DNA of 64,000 nt. It comes from CAWDDG01 sp963801065. Its GTDB lineage: Bacteria > Actinomycetota > Actinomycetes > Jiangellales > Jiangellaceae. The translations under genes and the position numbers were made by a program. Of this stretch, positions 16,802-25,474 are shown one piece after another (position 1 is the first letter of the stretch; every line of letters begins with the position of its first letter). The notes below the pieces were generated by a model. It made no database searches and was not told where the DNA came from. It saw only the letters and a program-made list of their open reading frames with translations. The stretch covers positions 62,001-126,000 of the forward strand of contig CAWDDG010000004.1 in NCBI GenBank assembly GCA_963801065.1, read 5' to 3'.

Positions 16802-18084
16802 CACACCCCCAACAGCTCGCCTCGAGCCATCTCGCGTGCGGAAGCATAGACGTCGATCATCTGGTCCGCCGTGGCGTCCCAGCCGAACGTCCGCGCATGC
16901 GCGAGCGCACCACGACTCAACCGGAGGCGGCGCGTGGGATCGGCGATCAGCTCGCCGATCGATCTGGCCCAGGTGGCTGTGTCGTGTCCGTTGACGAGCA
17001 CACCTGACAGTCCGTCGGCGACCGCCGTCGGCAGCCCACCGACCGATGCGGCGACGACCGGCGTGCCACATGCTTGCGACTCCAGCGCCACCAGCCCGAA
17101 CGACTCGCTGTACGACGGCACGGCCGTGAGATCGGCGGCGCGGTACCAGTCGGTCAGCCGGGCCTGGGTCACCGGCGGTTCGAACCGGACCAGGTCGTCG
17201 ACGTCGAGCGCCCGCGCCAGGCGCAGCAGGGACTCCGGCTGTTCCAGGCCACTGCCGGACGGCCCGCCGACGACGGCCACGACCAGCCGCTCCCGCAGCG
17301 ACGGATCCGCGCCGACCAGCTCGGCAGCCGCCCGTACCAGCAGGTCCGGAGCCTTCAGTGGCTGGATCCGCCCGGCGAACAGCAGCACGACAGCGCTACG
17401 ACGCAGCCCGAGCCGGGCTCTGGCCGCCGCCGGGTCACCGGGACTGAACATGTCCAGGTCGACGCCCGGGTTGACGATCGCGATCCTCGCCGGGTCGGCG
17501 TGGTAGAGGTCGACGAGCTGGGCTGCCTCGGTTGCCGTGTTGGCAACCAGGCGGTCGGCCACGCCGACGACCTGTTCCTCACCGAGGATGCGCCCAAGCG
17601 GCTCTGGCACGTCGTCGTCGGCGAGCGCGAGGTTCTTCACCTTCGCCAAGGTGTGCATCGAGTGCACGAGCGGTACCCGCCACCGCTCCGTCGTGCGCCG
17701 GCCCACCTCCCCGGACAACCAGTAGTGCGAGTGGACGAGGTCGTACCGACCTAGCGAGTGGGACAGCTCGGCCCGGATCACACCAATGGTGAACGCGCAC
17801 AGCTCACCGGGCAGGTCACGGCGTTCGAGCACCTCGTACGGTCCTGCCATCACGTGCTTGACCAGCACACCCGGTGCGACCTCGACCGTCGACTGCTGAG
17901 CGCTCGACGTCGCGCGCGTGAAGATCTCGACCTCGACGTCACGCTGCGCCAGCCGGCGCGCGAGCTCGACGACGTAGACGTTCATGCCTCCCGCGTCGCC
18001 GGTGCCCGGCTGGTCCAGCGGGGAGGTGTGGACGCTGATCATCGCGACCCGGCGCGGCACGCGGGCAGGGAACGTCACGGTCAC
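16801..18084 (-). CDS. mshA: D-inositol-3-phosphate glycosyltransferase (mycothiol step 1)
   Basis: A GT4-family enzyme of about 427 residues that transfers GlcNAc from UDP-GlcNAc to 1L-inositol-1-phosphate, the first step of mycothiol synthesis. Motifs: MISVHTSPLDQPG and GDAGGMNVYV (acceptor/donor loop), FAGRIQPLKAPD, and the C-terminal ESFGLVALESQACGTPVV with the E-x7-E pair. The GTG at 18084 (11 bases after GGAGG) is favoured; a GTG at 18096 is too close to the ribosome site. Coupled to the ybjN-like gene. Confidence 0.93.
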   Translation of the reverse strand: MTVTFPARVPRRVAMISVHTSPLDQPGTGDAGGMNVYVVELARRLAQRDVEVEIFTRATSSAQQSTVEVAPGVLVKHVMAGPYEVLERRDLPGELCAFTIGVIRAELSHSLGRYDLVHSHYWLSGEVGRRTTERWRVPLVHSMHTLAKVKNLALADDDVPEPLGRILGEEQVVGVADRLVANTATEAAQLVDLYHADPARIAIVNPGVDLDMFSPGDPAAARARLGLRRSAVVLLFAGRIQPLKAPDLLVRAAAELVGADPSLRERLVVAVVGGPSGSGLEQPESLLRLARALDVDDLVRFEPPVTQARLTDWYRAADLTAVPSYSESFGLVALESQACGTPVVAASVGGLPTAVADGLSGVLVNGHDTATWARSIGELIADPTRRLRLSRGALAHARTFGWDATADQMIDVYASAREMARGELLGV

Positions 18085-18155
18085 GTCAGGGCACACCTCC
18101 GAGAACGCAACCCGTCCTCACACGCTCCGATTCCCGTCATGTCGCCTGGACAACC

Positions 18156-18695
18156 GTGCTCCACCGCGGCCAACATCGAACGGTGCTGGTCAGGCTGGTG
18201 GAGGGCGATATCACCGCACACCGGGCCGACGCGATCGTCAACGCGGCGAACTCACGGATGCGGGGTGGCGGCGGCGTTGACGGCGCGCTGCACCGGGCGG
18301 GTGGGCCGGCGATTCTCGAGGACTGCATCCGGCGGTTCCCCGACGGGCTACGGACCGGCCAGGCCGGTTGGACGACCGCTGGTCACCTTCCGGCTCGGTG
18401 GCTGATCCACGTCGTCGGCCCGAACTGGAACGCCGGCCAGCGTGATCCAGCCCTGCTCTCGTCGTGTTACCGCGAGGCGCTGCGGGTGGCAGACGAGCTC
18501 GGGGCCGGCTCGGTGGCGTTCCCAGCGGTGTCGACCGGCATCTACGGTTGGCCGCTCGACGATGCTGCCCTGATCGCCGTCGCGACTGTCGCCGCCGCGC
18601 GCACAGACGTCGATGAGGCCGTTTTCGTCCTGTTCGGGTCTGCCGCCCACAGTGCGTTCGTCGCCGCGCTGGACCGGGTTGAAACCGAGTCGTGA
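18156..18695 (+). CDS. macro-domain protein (O-acetyl-ADP-ribose deacetylase type)
   Basis: A 179-residue single macro domain that would bind or hydrolyse ADP-ribose derivatives. The ligand loops are VEGDITAHRADAIVNAANS, the Gly-rich GGGGVDGALHRAGG, and VAFPAVSTGIYGWPLDDAA. These match the MacroD-type deacetylase pattern. Start is uncertain: GTG at 18156, or another GTG nine codons later. Divergent from mshA with a short shared upstream region. Confidence 0.85.
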   Translation: MLHRGQHRTVLVRLVEGDITAHRADAIVNAANSRMRGGGGVDGALHRAGGPAILEDCIRRFPDGLRTGQAGWTTAGHLPARWLIHVVGPNWNAGQRDPALLSSCYREALRVADELGAGSVAFPAVSTGIYGWPLDDAALIAVATVAAARTDVDEAVFVLFGSAAHSAFVAALDRVETES

Positions 18696-18792
18696 CCGAT
18701 CATTTCGGACAACGACGCAACCAGGTGGGCAGTATGGGCGTCATTTCCGGTGAGCGCCCCGGGTCGGTGGCGCTCAAACGAGGAAGAACAGG

Positions 18793-19875
18793 GTGAGCGT
18801 GGCACGAGGAAGCAACGTCGGCATCAGCGTCGTCGCGGCAGTGACGGCGCTGCTCCTCGTCGGGTGCACAGCGGCGGCCAGCGAGCGCACTGCCGCCGAC
18901 GAGCCCTCTCCGTCCGCCACGACGGAGAGCGCGACGCCCACCCCGACCCCGACCGCCACGCCGACCCCCACTCCGACGCGGACCGCCCTCTACATGGCCG
19001 GCGATGCCAACGACGGCGTACGCGACCTGCAGGCCAGGCTCAAGCAGCTCCAGTGGTACGAGCCCGAGATCACGGGCGCTTACGACACGGTCACCGCGGA
19101 AGCCGTCACGGGATTCCAGGACAAACGCGGCCTCCCGGCCACCGGCGAGGTCGACCAGGCGACCTGGGACAAGCTCGTCAGCATGACCCGCACGCCCACC
19201 GACGACGAGATGCACAACCGCCTCGTACCCGGCCCGACGATCATCGGCCCGGGTGCCGAGGGCGACAAGGTGCGCGAGCTGCAGGCCAGGCTCAAGCAGA
19301 TCGGCTGGTTCGACGCGGAGGTGACGGGAACGTACGGCTCGACGACCACCGCGTCGGTGTCCGACTTCCAGACCAAGCGTGGTATCCCGTCGACGGGCGA
19401 GGTCGACCAGCGCACGTGGGACCGCCTCACCGCCATGACCCGCACCCCGACGGAGGACGAGAAGCACAACCGGGCCCCGAGCAACAGCGGCAGCACGGCT
19501 GGTCTCGACCCACGTTGTGCCACCGGCCGGGCCCTCTGCATCGACAAGTCGACCCGGTCGCTGCGCTGGGTGGTCGGCGGTTCGGTGCGGATGACCCTGG
19601 ACGTGCGGTTCGGCTCCGAGCTCACCCCGACCCGCGAGGGCGCGTTCAGCGTCGGCTGGAAGTCGCGCGACCATGTGTCCTCGCTCTACGACACGCCGAT
19701 GCCGTACGCGATGTTCTTCAGCGGAGGGCAGGCCGTCCACTACTCGCCGGACTTCGCTGCCTACGGCTACAACGGTTCCTCTCACGGCTGCGTCAACGTC
19801 CGCGACAAGGGCGCGATCGCCTCGCTGTTCGACCAGGTCCGGATCGGAGACAAGGTCATCGTCTACTGGTCGTGA
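18793..19875 (+). CDS. lipoprotein L,D-transpeptidase with two peptidoglycan-binding repeats
   Basis: A 360-residue envelope protein. Signal with lipobox LLVGC, a Thr/Pro-rich linker (about 43-62), then two tandem peptidoglycan-binding domains with near-identical LQARLKQ...TGF/SDFQ.KRG.P.TGEVDQ.TWD units (about 70-130 and 150-210). The C-terminal YkuD domain has catalytic HGCVNVRD (His331, Cys333). It would form 3-3 cross-links or attach proteins to peptidoglycan. The two internal repeats look like a recent duplication. Stand-alone gene. Confidence 0.9.
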   Translation: MSVARGSNVGISVVAAVTALLLVGCTAAASERTAADEPSPSATTESATPTPTPTATPTPTPTRTALYMAGDANDGVRDLQARLKQLQWYEPEITGAYDTVTAEAVTGFQDKRGLPATGEVDQATWDKLVSMTRTPTDDEMHNRLVPGPTIIGPGAEGDKVRELQARLKQIGWFDAEVTGTYGSTTTASVSDFQTKRGIPSTGEVDQRTWDRLTAMTRTPTEDEKHNRAPSNSGSTAGLDPRCATGRALCIDKSTRSLRWVVGGSVRMTLDVRFGSELTPTREGAFSVGWKSRDHVSSLYDTPMPYAMFFSGGQAVHYSPDFAAYGYNGSSHGCVNVRDKGAIASLFDQVRIGDKVIVYWS

Positions 19876-19911
19876 CGGACCTGCCTGGATGTCGCTGCTG
19901 GCGCTCGTCCC

Positions 19912-20085
19912 CTGTTCACCGTCGCCGCTGCGATCGGCTTCCGCCGGCGCTTCGAGGCGAAGTGGGTCCGGTGGAACATCGCCCATACGGCGAAATCCAC
20001 GGCCACGTTCGGCTGCCTTGCGTGGGCTCTGGTGGAATACGGGCCGCATCGCATGACGTCGGCCGGCGTGACGTCCTCAGGGTGA
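19912..20085 (+). pseudogene. C-terminal fragment of a DUF1772-like membrane protein
   Basis: Downstream of the L,D-transpeptidase the frame starting LFTVAAAIGFRRRFEAKWVR and continuing TFGCLAWALVEYG reads like the end of a DUF1772/anthrone-oxygenase-like membrane protein. No start codon, ribosome site or N-terminal part is present, so it looks like a remnant ending at 20085. The similarity is pattern-based. Confidence 0.45.
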
Positions 20086-20098
20086 TGTTCGGCCGTCG

Positions 20099-20428
20099 TC
20101 ACCAGGGCCCGTACGGGCCCATGTGTGATCCGCCTGAGCCGCCGCGACCCACCTGCTTGACCGCCGGCCGGACGTCCACGAGGTAGACGGCGGCCGCTAC
20201 GACGCCGATCAGGTTGATGAAGAACAGCGGGTTGATGACGACGACGTTGATGGCCAAGGTGATGCCGAGGATCAGCAGCCAGATGTTCTTGGTCTGCTTC
20301 CCGGCGATCGAGAACGCCTCGGTCTGCACCCGTAGGGCGTCCACCAGTGCGTAGCCCTTGAGCCCGAGAGAGCCGAGCGCGAGGACCCAGAAGACCAGGC
20401 TCTGGAACGAGCCGAACACGTCAAACAC
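20099..20428 (-). CDS. DUF2516 membrane protein
   Basis: A 109-residue protein with three hydrophobic segments (about 8-25, 47-65, 66-85) and a short Gly-rich tail. The ordering, with ALVDALRVQTEAFSIAGKQTK between helices 1 and 2, matches the actinobacterial DUF2516 family. Function unknown. Its GTG start has only a weak ribosome site. Probably part of the same direction as the XRE/HbhA-like pair upstream. Confidence 0.75.
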   Translation of the reverse strand: MFDVFGSFQSLVFWVLALGSLGLKGYALVDALRVQTEAFSIAGKQTKNIWLLILGITLAINVVVINPLFFINLIGVVAAAVYLVDVRPAVKQVGRGGSGGSHMGPYGPW

Positions 20429-20524
20429 GCTTCGAGCGTACGCGACGTCCCGGTTCGCCGAACACGAGGATGCCGACGGGATGATGGAGAAGGTGTGGCC
20501 GGCCGCGCGGGCGGGCGTCTAGAG

Positions 20525-20559
20525 AGTGATCTGTGGCAGCTTCATCGCAACAGATCACT
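20525..20559. terminator. small hairpin after the HbhA-like gene
   Basis: Perfect 10-base arms (AGTGATCTGT at 20525 and its complement at 20550) with a 15-base loop, lying about 50 bases beyond the stop of the HbhA-like gene and upstream of the DUF2516 gene. A terminator is the simplest reading. Confidence 0.5.
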
Positions 20560-20606
20560 GAGCCCGCCGGAGTGGCCGGCCGCACGGTCGGTCGTACCGA
20601 GCAGCC

Positions 20607-21233
20607 TCAGCGCGCGGCGGGCCGCTTACGCGGCTTCGCAGCCGGAGCGTCGGCGACATCGTCGGCCACCTTGTCGGCGGCGTCGGCGACATCGTCGGCC
20701 ACCTTGTCGGCGGCATCGGCGGCCTGGTCGGCGGCGTCGGCCACCTTCCGCGTCACCGCGTCGAGGGTGTCCGCGTGGTCGCGCCGGAAGCGGGCAACAG
20801 CTTGCTCTCCGCGGGCGGCGAGCTCGTCGTAGGCCACGGACAGCTCGTTGGCGAGTTCGGTCGCGTACTTCCTGACCATCGCCGGGACCTCCTGCACGAA
20901 GGCCGGCAGCTCGCCGCGCAGCTTCTGGACGTCAGCGGGCAACTCGTCGCGCAGCTTGCGGACGTCGGCACGGCGCTCATCGCGTAGCTTGCGGACGTCA
21001 GCGGGCAGCTCGTCACGCAGCTTGCGGACATCGGCGGGGAACTCGGCGCGCCGTCGCTGCAGTTCGGCCGGCAGGTCGGCGAGACGCTCGCGCACCTGCA
21101 CCGTGAGGTGATCGGCCCGCTCGGCAACGACCGGGGCCTGAGCCGACAGGTCACGCAACACAGCGACGGCGAGGTCGGCCGCGCCCGCGACCGCGTAGAA
21201 CGGCTTCGGGTCGATGGTGGTCTTCTGGGACAT
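20607..21233 (-). CDS. heparin-binding hemagglutinin-like helical repeat protein
   Basis: A 208-residue helical protein. An N-terminal segment (about 1-60) resembles mycobacterial HbhA. Then come five 11-residue units of the form E(L/F)PADVRKLRD (about 63-118), a hendecad coiled coil. The Lys/Ala-rich C-terminus carries repeated ADAADKVADDV units and ends PRKRPAAR, like HbhA's Lys/Pro/Ala-rich tail, which binds heparan sulphate or membranes. The ATG at 21233 has GAAGGG eight bases upstream. It directly follows the XRE gene (stop overlaps region of 21239-21242), so the two form an operon. Adhesion is only one possibility; lipid or chromosome binding is equally possible. Confidence 0.75.
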   Translation of the reverse strand: MSQKTTIDPKPFYAVAGAADLAVAVLRDLSAQAPVVAERADHLTVQVRERLADLPAELQRRRAEFPADVRKLRDELPADVRKLRDERRADVRKLRDELPADVQKLRGELPAFVQEVPAMVRKYATELANELSVAYDELAARGEQAVARFRRDHADTLDAVTRKVADAADQAADAADKVADDVADAADKVADDVADAPAAKPRKRPAAR

Positions 21234-21238
21234 GAGGG

Positions 21239-21580
21239 TCACCCTTCGTTGTTCTCTCGGCGGAATGTCTCGTACACATCAAGCAATACCCGTTTCTGCC
21301 GCTCGGACAGCACGGGATCGGCCAGCACCGCGTCTTCGACGGTGTGGTCGGAGTTCGGGTGGTCGAGGAGGCCGGCGCGCACGTACAGCGCCTCTGCTGA
21401 GATCCGCAGTGCCTTGGCGATCTGTTGAAGGACATCGGCGGACGGTCGGCGGAGACCGCGCTCGATCTGGCTCAGGTAGGGGTTGCTGACGCCGGTCTGG
21501 TCAGCGAGTTGGCGCAGGGACAGCTGCGCATGGCGCCGCTGCTCCTGCAGGAACTCACCGAGCGAACCGACCCTGGACAT
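21239..21580 (-). CDS. XRE-family transcriptional regulator
   Basis: A 113-residue regulator. Residues 6-65 form an HTH_3 domain (LGEFLQEQRRHAQLSLRQLA, VSNPYLSQIERGLRRPS). The C-terminal part (VEDAVLADPVLSERQKRVLL) resembles HbhA-linked XRE regulators in actinomycetes. It lies directly upstream of the HbhA-like gene and faces a repeated TTGCAAGC site, so it probably controls its own operon. Confidence 0.85.
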   Translation of the reverse strand: MSRVGSLGEFLQEQRRHAQLSLRQLADQTGVSNPYLSQIERGLRRPSADVLQQIAKALRISAEALYVRAGLLDHPNSDHTVEDAVLADPVLSERQKRVLLDVYETFRRENNEG

Positions 21581-21599
21581 GGGTCCATCATGCTAACTT

Positions 21600-21617
21600 T
21601 TGCAAGCACTTGCAAGC
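21600..21617. promoter_or_regulatory. putative XRE operator (duplicated TTGCAAGC)
   Basis: TTGCAAGC occurs at 21600-21607 and again at 21610-21617, ten bases apart, i.e. one helical turn. Each contains the palindrome GCTTGCAAGC in part. It sits about 20-37 bases upstream of the XRE start and next to a possible -10 (TAGCAT on the minus strand). Autoregulation is inferred. Confidence 0.5.
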
Positions 21618-21647
21618 GCCATCCGCGTGACCTCTCCCACACCGGTC

Positions 21648-21739
21648 CCAAATGATCACGTTAAGTGGGCGTCTTGGGCCGTTACCAGGTCTCGGCGCCT
21701 GGTAACGGCCCCACAGGCCCACTTAACGTGATCATTTGG
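21648..21739. repeat. 92-bp palindromic repeat element, copy 1
   Basis: Outer arms of 23-24 bases (starting CCAAATGATCACGTTAAGTG) and an inner 13-base hairpin (GGCCGTTACCAGG) make a nested two-tier palindrome. A same-length copy is at 49041-49132. The GH15-like gene terminates inside the right arm (stop at 21732-21734). Confidence 0.85.
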
Positions 21740-23102
21740 GAGGCGCTGGCGGAACCGGGAGCTCGCCGTCGAGCTCGACCAGGGTGAGTACGACCAGCGA
21801 AGCGGTCCACGCAAGCGGCGCGACCGAGGCGGGTTCGCCAGCTTCGTTGACCTTCTCAGGCAGAGCCCCCAGTGGGGTCCGATGGTCGGCCAGCCAACTC
21901 AGCAGCCTCTCGGCGGCCTCGACGTCTCCGTAGCCGGCCGCAGCGAGCGCGAACAGGGCTGTCGTCGGCGTCCAGGCGACGTCCACGTCGGTCGTCCACA
22001 GCTCGCCCGGCCGTAGCCCGCCGTTCGGTACGCGCAGTGCCTCCATCGCGCCACCGACCGCGCGGTGCACCGCGTCGTCGGGTGCGGTGAAGGGAGGCCC
22101 GAGGAACGTCACAGCCGCGTCGCGGCCGATCTCCGGGAACGGCAACGGGTAGCCGTGCGCGCCGACCAGCTGCCGATCCTCGTCCAGGCCGGCCCGCGGA
22201 TAGCCCTGCGTGCCGAACTCGCGATCGATCGCGGCGTCCAGCCGGCGCGACGCCTCCTCCCAGCCCGTCGGATCGGCGCCGAGCGTCGGCGCCAGCGCGA
22301 CAGCCGCACGCAGCCCGAGTAGCGCCGGTGCCGCAATGCCGAGCGTCGCCTGTGTCCCGCCCTGTTCCCAGTAGTCGGGGCTCGGGCGCGGGAGGTCGTC
22401 TTCCCTGCGGAGCGATCTGGCCAGAGCGTCCGCGGACTTGACGGTCATCGACGCGAGATCCTGCACCGCGCGAACAGCGTGTTCGTGGTCGGGGTTGGTC
22501 TCGACCCAGAACCACAGCGCCCACGGCACCCAGCCCGAGCCATCCAACTGCCGTCGCCGGTAGTTGGGTGGATCGCCGGAGCCATCGGGCTTGTAGCGCG
22601 CTTGCCATACACCGTTGTCCGGTGCCACCCGCGCGAGGAACCGGAGGATGTTCTCGGCGTCCGCATGCCGTCCAGTCGCCGAAAGGGCGACGACGGCGAA
22701 GGACGCATCGCGCGGCCAGACGTGACGCCACCAATAGCGGTTCGCCGCGACCAGCGCGCCGTTCGGCTGGAGCAACAGGTGCAGGTCGAGCAGTGCCCGG
22801 TCGGCCAGATCCTCGTACAGCGATCCTCTGCCGGGACGCTCTCCGTCGGTCAACCATGCGCGATCCTGCTCGACGAGACGGGCCTGCTCGGCAGACAGCG
22901 GTCCTGCTGCCTGGACGACGCTGCTGTCGGGGACGTATGACGTGCCACTGCCCACCTCGACGTTCGCGAGCTCTCCTTCGGTGTCGAGCGTGATGCCGTC
23001 GGCCCGCAGGGGCTGCGCGGTCGACCCGGGGCTCGCCGCCATGACTCCGATTAGCGCGACGACCGCCACCCCCATTGGGACAGCAACCCCCCATTTCCGC
23101 AT
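21732..23102 (-). CDS. secreted glucoamylase-like glycoside hydrolase (GH15-type)
   Basis: A 456-residue exported protein. N-terminal signal-like helix (GVAVPMGVAVVALIGVMAAS) then an (alpha/alpha)6-barrel type region: NRYWWRHVWPRDASFAVVAL, SGWVPWALWFWVE, PDYWEQGG and VDVAWTPTTALFALAA. These resemble GH15/glucoamylase-related enzymes that cleave alpha-glucans. Catalytic Glu residues cannot be assigned with certainty. Start ATG at 23102 fits the signal peptide; the frame extends upstream into permease debris. Its last codons and stop lie in a palindromic element. A sugar-permease remnant lies just upstream, suggesting a former carbohydrate-use cluster. Confidence 0.75.
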   Translation of the reverse strand: MRKWGVAVPMGVAVVALIGVMAASPGSTAQPLRADGITLDTEGELANVEVGSGTSYVPDSSVVQAAGPLSAEQARLVEQDRAWLTDGERPGRGSLYEDLADRALLDLHLLLQPNGALVAANRYWWRHVWPRDASFAVVALSATGRHADAENILRFLARVAPDNGVWQARYKPDGSGDPPNYRRRQLDGSGWVPWALWFWVETNPDHEHAVRAVQDLASMTVKSADALARSLRREDDLPRPSPDYWEQGGTQATLGIAAPALLGLRAAVALAPTLGADPTGWEEASRRLDAAIDREFGTQGYPRAGLDEDRQLVGAHGYPLPFPEIGRDAAVTFLGPPFTAPDDAVHRAVGGAMEALRVPNGGLRPGELWTTDVDVAWTPTTALFALAAAGYGDVEAAERLLSWLADHRTPLGALPEKVNEAGEPASVAPLAWTASLVVLTLVELDGELPVPPAPPK

Positions 23103-23129
23103 GGGGCAAGCGTAGATATGCCGGACGCC

Positions 23130-23425
23130 TCTGCATTCAGCGAGCCCTCGGTCAGGCCCCGACCATCTGCCGTTGAAGATCACGTACATCGCGATCATCG
23201 GGATCGTGACGATCGACAGCGCCCCGAACAGCAGCTCGTAGTCGGTCGCGTAAGCGGCTGGAGAACGCGACTGCCGAGGCTAGTCGCCTGGCCCTGGCGG
23301 ACCATGGCCAGGACGATCGCCAGGCACATACGCGCGTCCCCACGCCAGCCGACCCGCGCCGCCTCGAAGATCTCCCCGGGCAGCACCTCCAGGAACGCCC
23401 TTGGCAGGAACACACCGCGAGAGAC
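23130..23425 (-). pseudogene. remnant of a carbohydrate ABC transporter permease
   Basis: In different frames the minus strand reads GEIFEAARVGWRGDARM followed by IVLAMVRQGQA (an EAA-loop-like segment of a MalG-type permease), then YELLFGALSIVTIPMIAMYV, then RQMV and GLTEGSL, the usual permease C-terminus. At least two frame changes and loss of the middle and N-terminal part show decay. It fills the stretch between the GH15-like gene and the acetyltransferase. Confidence 0.7.
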
Positions 23426-23454
23426 AGCCTCTGGACCCGAGATAATCGGCTGCC

Positions 23455-24057
23455 ATGCTGATCCGCCCCGCCCGTGCCGAGGACAGACCGGCCCTGTACG
23501 AGGTGTGCTTGAAGACCGGCGCCTCAGGCCAGGACGCGAGTGGCATCCACGACGACCCGCATCTGCTCGGGCACATCTACGTCGGGCCCTATATCGCACT
23601 GGAGCCGGATCTCGCCTTCGTCCTGGACGACGACGGTGACGCGCTCGGCTACGTGCTGGGCGCTCGCGACACGGCCGCGTTCGAGCGAGAGTGCGACGAG
23701 CACTGGTGGCCCACGCTGCGTCGACGCTATGCGGATCCGCCGCCGGGTCGGTCCTGGACTCCCGACGAACAGTTGTGCCACCTCATCCACCATCCGCCAC
23801 GGACCGACCCGGCGTTGCTCACCGAATACCCGGCTCACCTGCACATCGACCTGCTCCCCCGCGCCGGGGGCGCCGGATACGGTCGCCGACTGGTGTCGCA
23901 CCTGCTGGATCGGCTCCGCGACCTGTCGGTGTCCGGTGTGCATCTCGGGGTCGCAGCGGACAACGAGCGGGCGATCGGCTTCTACCGCCATCTGGGTCTG
24001 CACACGCTCCGCGAGCAGGAAGACGCCCTGGTCCTGGGCACGAGTCTGACGTCCTGA
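23455..24057 (+). CDS. GNAT-family N-acetyltransferase
   Basis: A 200-residue acetyltransferase. The N-terminus IRPARAEDRPALYEVCLKTG and the acetyl-CoA loop PRAGGAGYGRRLVSHLL, then GVHLGVAADNERAIGFYRHLG, follow the GNAT pattern. Substrate unknown. The permease remnant ends just before its ATG. It is followed by the APC permease gene in the same direction, 43 bases on. Confidence 0.85.
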   Translation: MLIRPARAEDRPALYEVCLKTGASGQDASGIHDDPHLLGHIYVGPYIALEPDLAFVLDDDGDALGYVLGARDTAAFERECDEHWWPTLRRRYADPPPGRSWTPDEQLCHLIHHPPRTDPALLTEYPAHLHIDLLPRAGGAGYGRRLVSHLLDRLRDLSVSGVHLGVAADNERAIGFYRHLGLHTLREQEDALVLGTSLTS

Positions 24058-24100
24058 GCGGGATTCGCCGCCCGCGGCCCCGGGGGAGAGACTGGGCGCC

Positions 24101-25357
24101 GTGACGCAGCCCGAGTCTCGGTTGGCTCGCCGCCTCGGTACTGGCGACGCGGTCGTCGTCGGCGTCGGGGCCATGGTCGGTACCGGTGTGTTCGTCGTCT
24201 GGGCGCCCGCCGCCGAGAGGGCAGGCGACTGGCTTCTCGTCGGACTTGGGGTCGCCGCCTTCGTCGCCTTCTGCAACGCGACCTCCTCGGCGGCGTTGGC
24301 CGCCGTGCACCCGCAGGCCGGCGGGACCTATGTGTACGGACGCCAGCGGCTCGGGCACGGGTGGGGCGCACTGGCCGGATACGCGTTCGTCATGGGCAAG
24401 GTGGCTTCCTGCGCCGCGGCCGCCCATGCAGTGGGGACGTACCTCTGGCCCGACCACCCGCAGGTGCTGGCGGTCGCCGCGGCCGTCGCTGTCACCGGTG
24501 TCAACCTGGCGGGCGTCCATCGCACGGTTCGCGCGACACGCTGGCTCCTCGTCGCCGTCCTCGCCGTGTTGGCGGGCGTCGTCGCTGTCGGCTTGACCGG
24601 GGCCGACGGCGGCCACCGCGGGCCGGCGGCAGATGACATCGGCCCGATCGACGTGGTGGGCGCGGCTGCGCTGTTGTTCTTCGCCTTCGCCGGGTACGCG
24701 CGGATCGCGACCCTGGGTGAGGAGGTGCGTGACCCGGCGCGCACGATTCCGCGGGCCGTTCCGGCAGCGTTGGGTTTCGTGCTCGTTCTCTACCTGGCGG
24801 TCGGGGCGACCGTGCTGCTCACGTTGGGTCCCGACGGTGCCGCCGGGTCACCGCGGCCGCTGGCGGCCGTCGTCGAGGCGGTGCGGGTCGACTGGATGCT
24901 TCCGGTCGTGGCCATCGGCGCAGGCATCGCCGCATTGGCGGCGCTGCTCGCCCTGGTCGCCGGCGTGAGCAGGACGGTCTTCGCGATGGCGGACGAGGGC
25001 GACCTGCCTCGGTCACTCGCCGCTGTGCACGCCGAGCGGCGGATCCCGCACGTCGCCGAGATCGTCGTCGGCGCCCTGGTGGTCGTTGCGGTTGTGGTGG
25101 GAGGCCTGGTCGCCGCCCTCTCCTTCAGCGCGTTCGCCGTCCTGGTGTACTACGCGGTCGCCAACGCGGCCGCCCTGCGTCTGGGCCGGGCCGAGCGCCG
25201 CTGGCCTCGGTGGCTTGCCGCGGCCGGGCTCGTGTCCTGCATGCTGCTTGCGGCTTCGCTGCCGCTGGAGACCGTGCTGCGCGGGATCGTCGCCTTGACC
25301 GTGGCCATGGCGCTGCGCGGGGTGGTGCGCGCCCGCGCGGGTCGCGCCGCATCGTGA
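24101..25357 (+). CDS. APC-family amino acid permease
   Basis: A 418-residue membrane protein with about 12 hydrophobic helices. GVGAMVGTGVFVVWAPAAE in helix 1 carries the Gly-rich unwound substrate-binding region of the APC superfamily; GGTYVYGRQRLG and FAFAGYARIATLGEEVRDPA are further family motifs. It would import an amino acid or amine by proton symport; substrate not determinable. GTG start at 24101. Convergent with the asparaginase gene, which might suggest asparagine, but that is weak. Confidence 0.85.
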   Translation: MTQPESRLARRLGTGDAVVVGVGAMVGTGVFVVWAPAAERAGDWLLVGLGVAAFVAFCNATSSAALAAVHPQAGGTYVYGRQRLGHGWGALAGYAFVMGKVASCAAAAHAVGTYLWPDHPQVLAVAAAVAVTGVNLAGVHRTVRATRWLLVAVLAVLAGVVAVGLTGADGGHRGPAADDIGPIDVVGAAALLFFAFAGYARIATLGEEVRDPARTIPRAVPAALGFVLVLYLAVGATVLLTLGPDGAAGSPRPLAAVVEAVRVDWMLPVVAIGAGIAALAALLALVAGVSRTVFAMADEGDLPRSLAAVHAERRIPHVAEIVVGALVVVAVVVGGLVAALSFSAFAVLVYYAVANAAALRLGRAERRWPRWLAAAGLVSCMLLAASLPLETVLRGIVALTVAMALRGVVRARAGRAAS

Positions 25358-25414
25358 CAGGTCTGCGGGGCCCTTCGGCCTCGGGGACCTGGGGCTTGGT
25401 TCGCCTCCCGAGGC

Positions 25415-25474
25415 GCGAATGGCACGCTGAACCGCTCCACATACGCGAATGGCACGCTGAGCCGCTCCACATAC
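25415..25474. repeat. two tandem 30-bp repeats (copies 2 and 3 of the dispersed repeat)
   Basis: Two 30-base units, 25415-25444 and 25445-25474, both starting GCGAATGGCACGCTGA and differing at very few positions. The 22-base core recurs exactly (inverted) at 6012-6033. The rest of 25358-25635, between the convergent permease and asparaginase genes, shows no gene I can support. Confidence 0.75.

Noticed and set aside
25415..25474. possible CRISPR array from the 30-bp tandem repeats
   Set aside because: Only two directly adjacent units, no spacers and no cas genes nearby.
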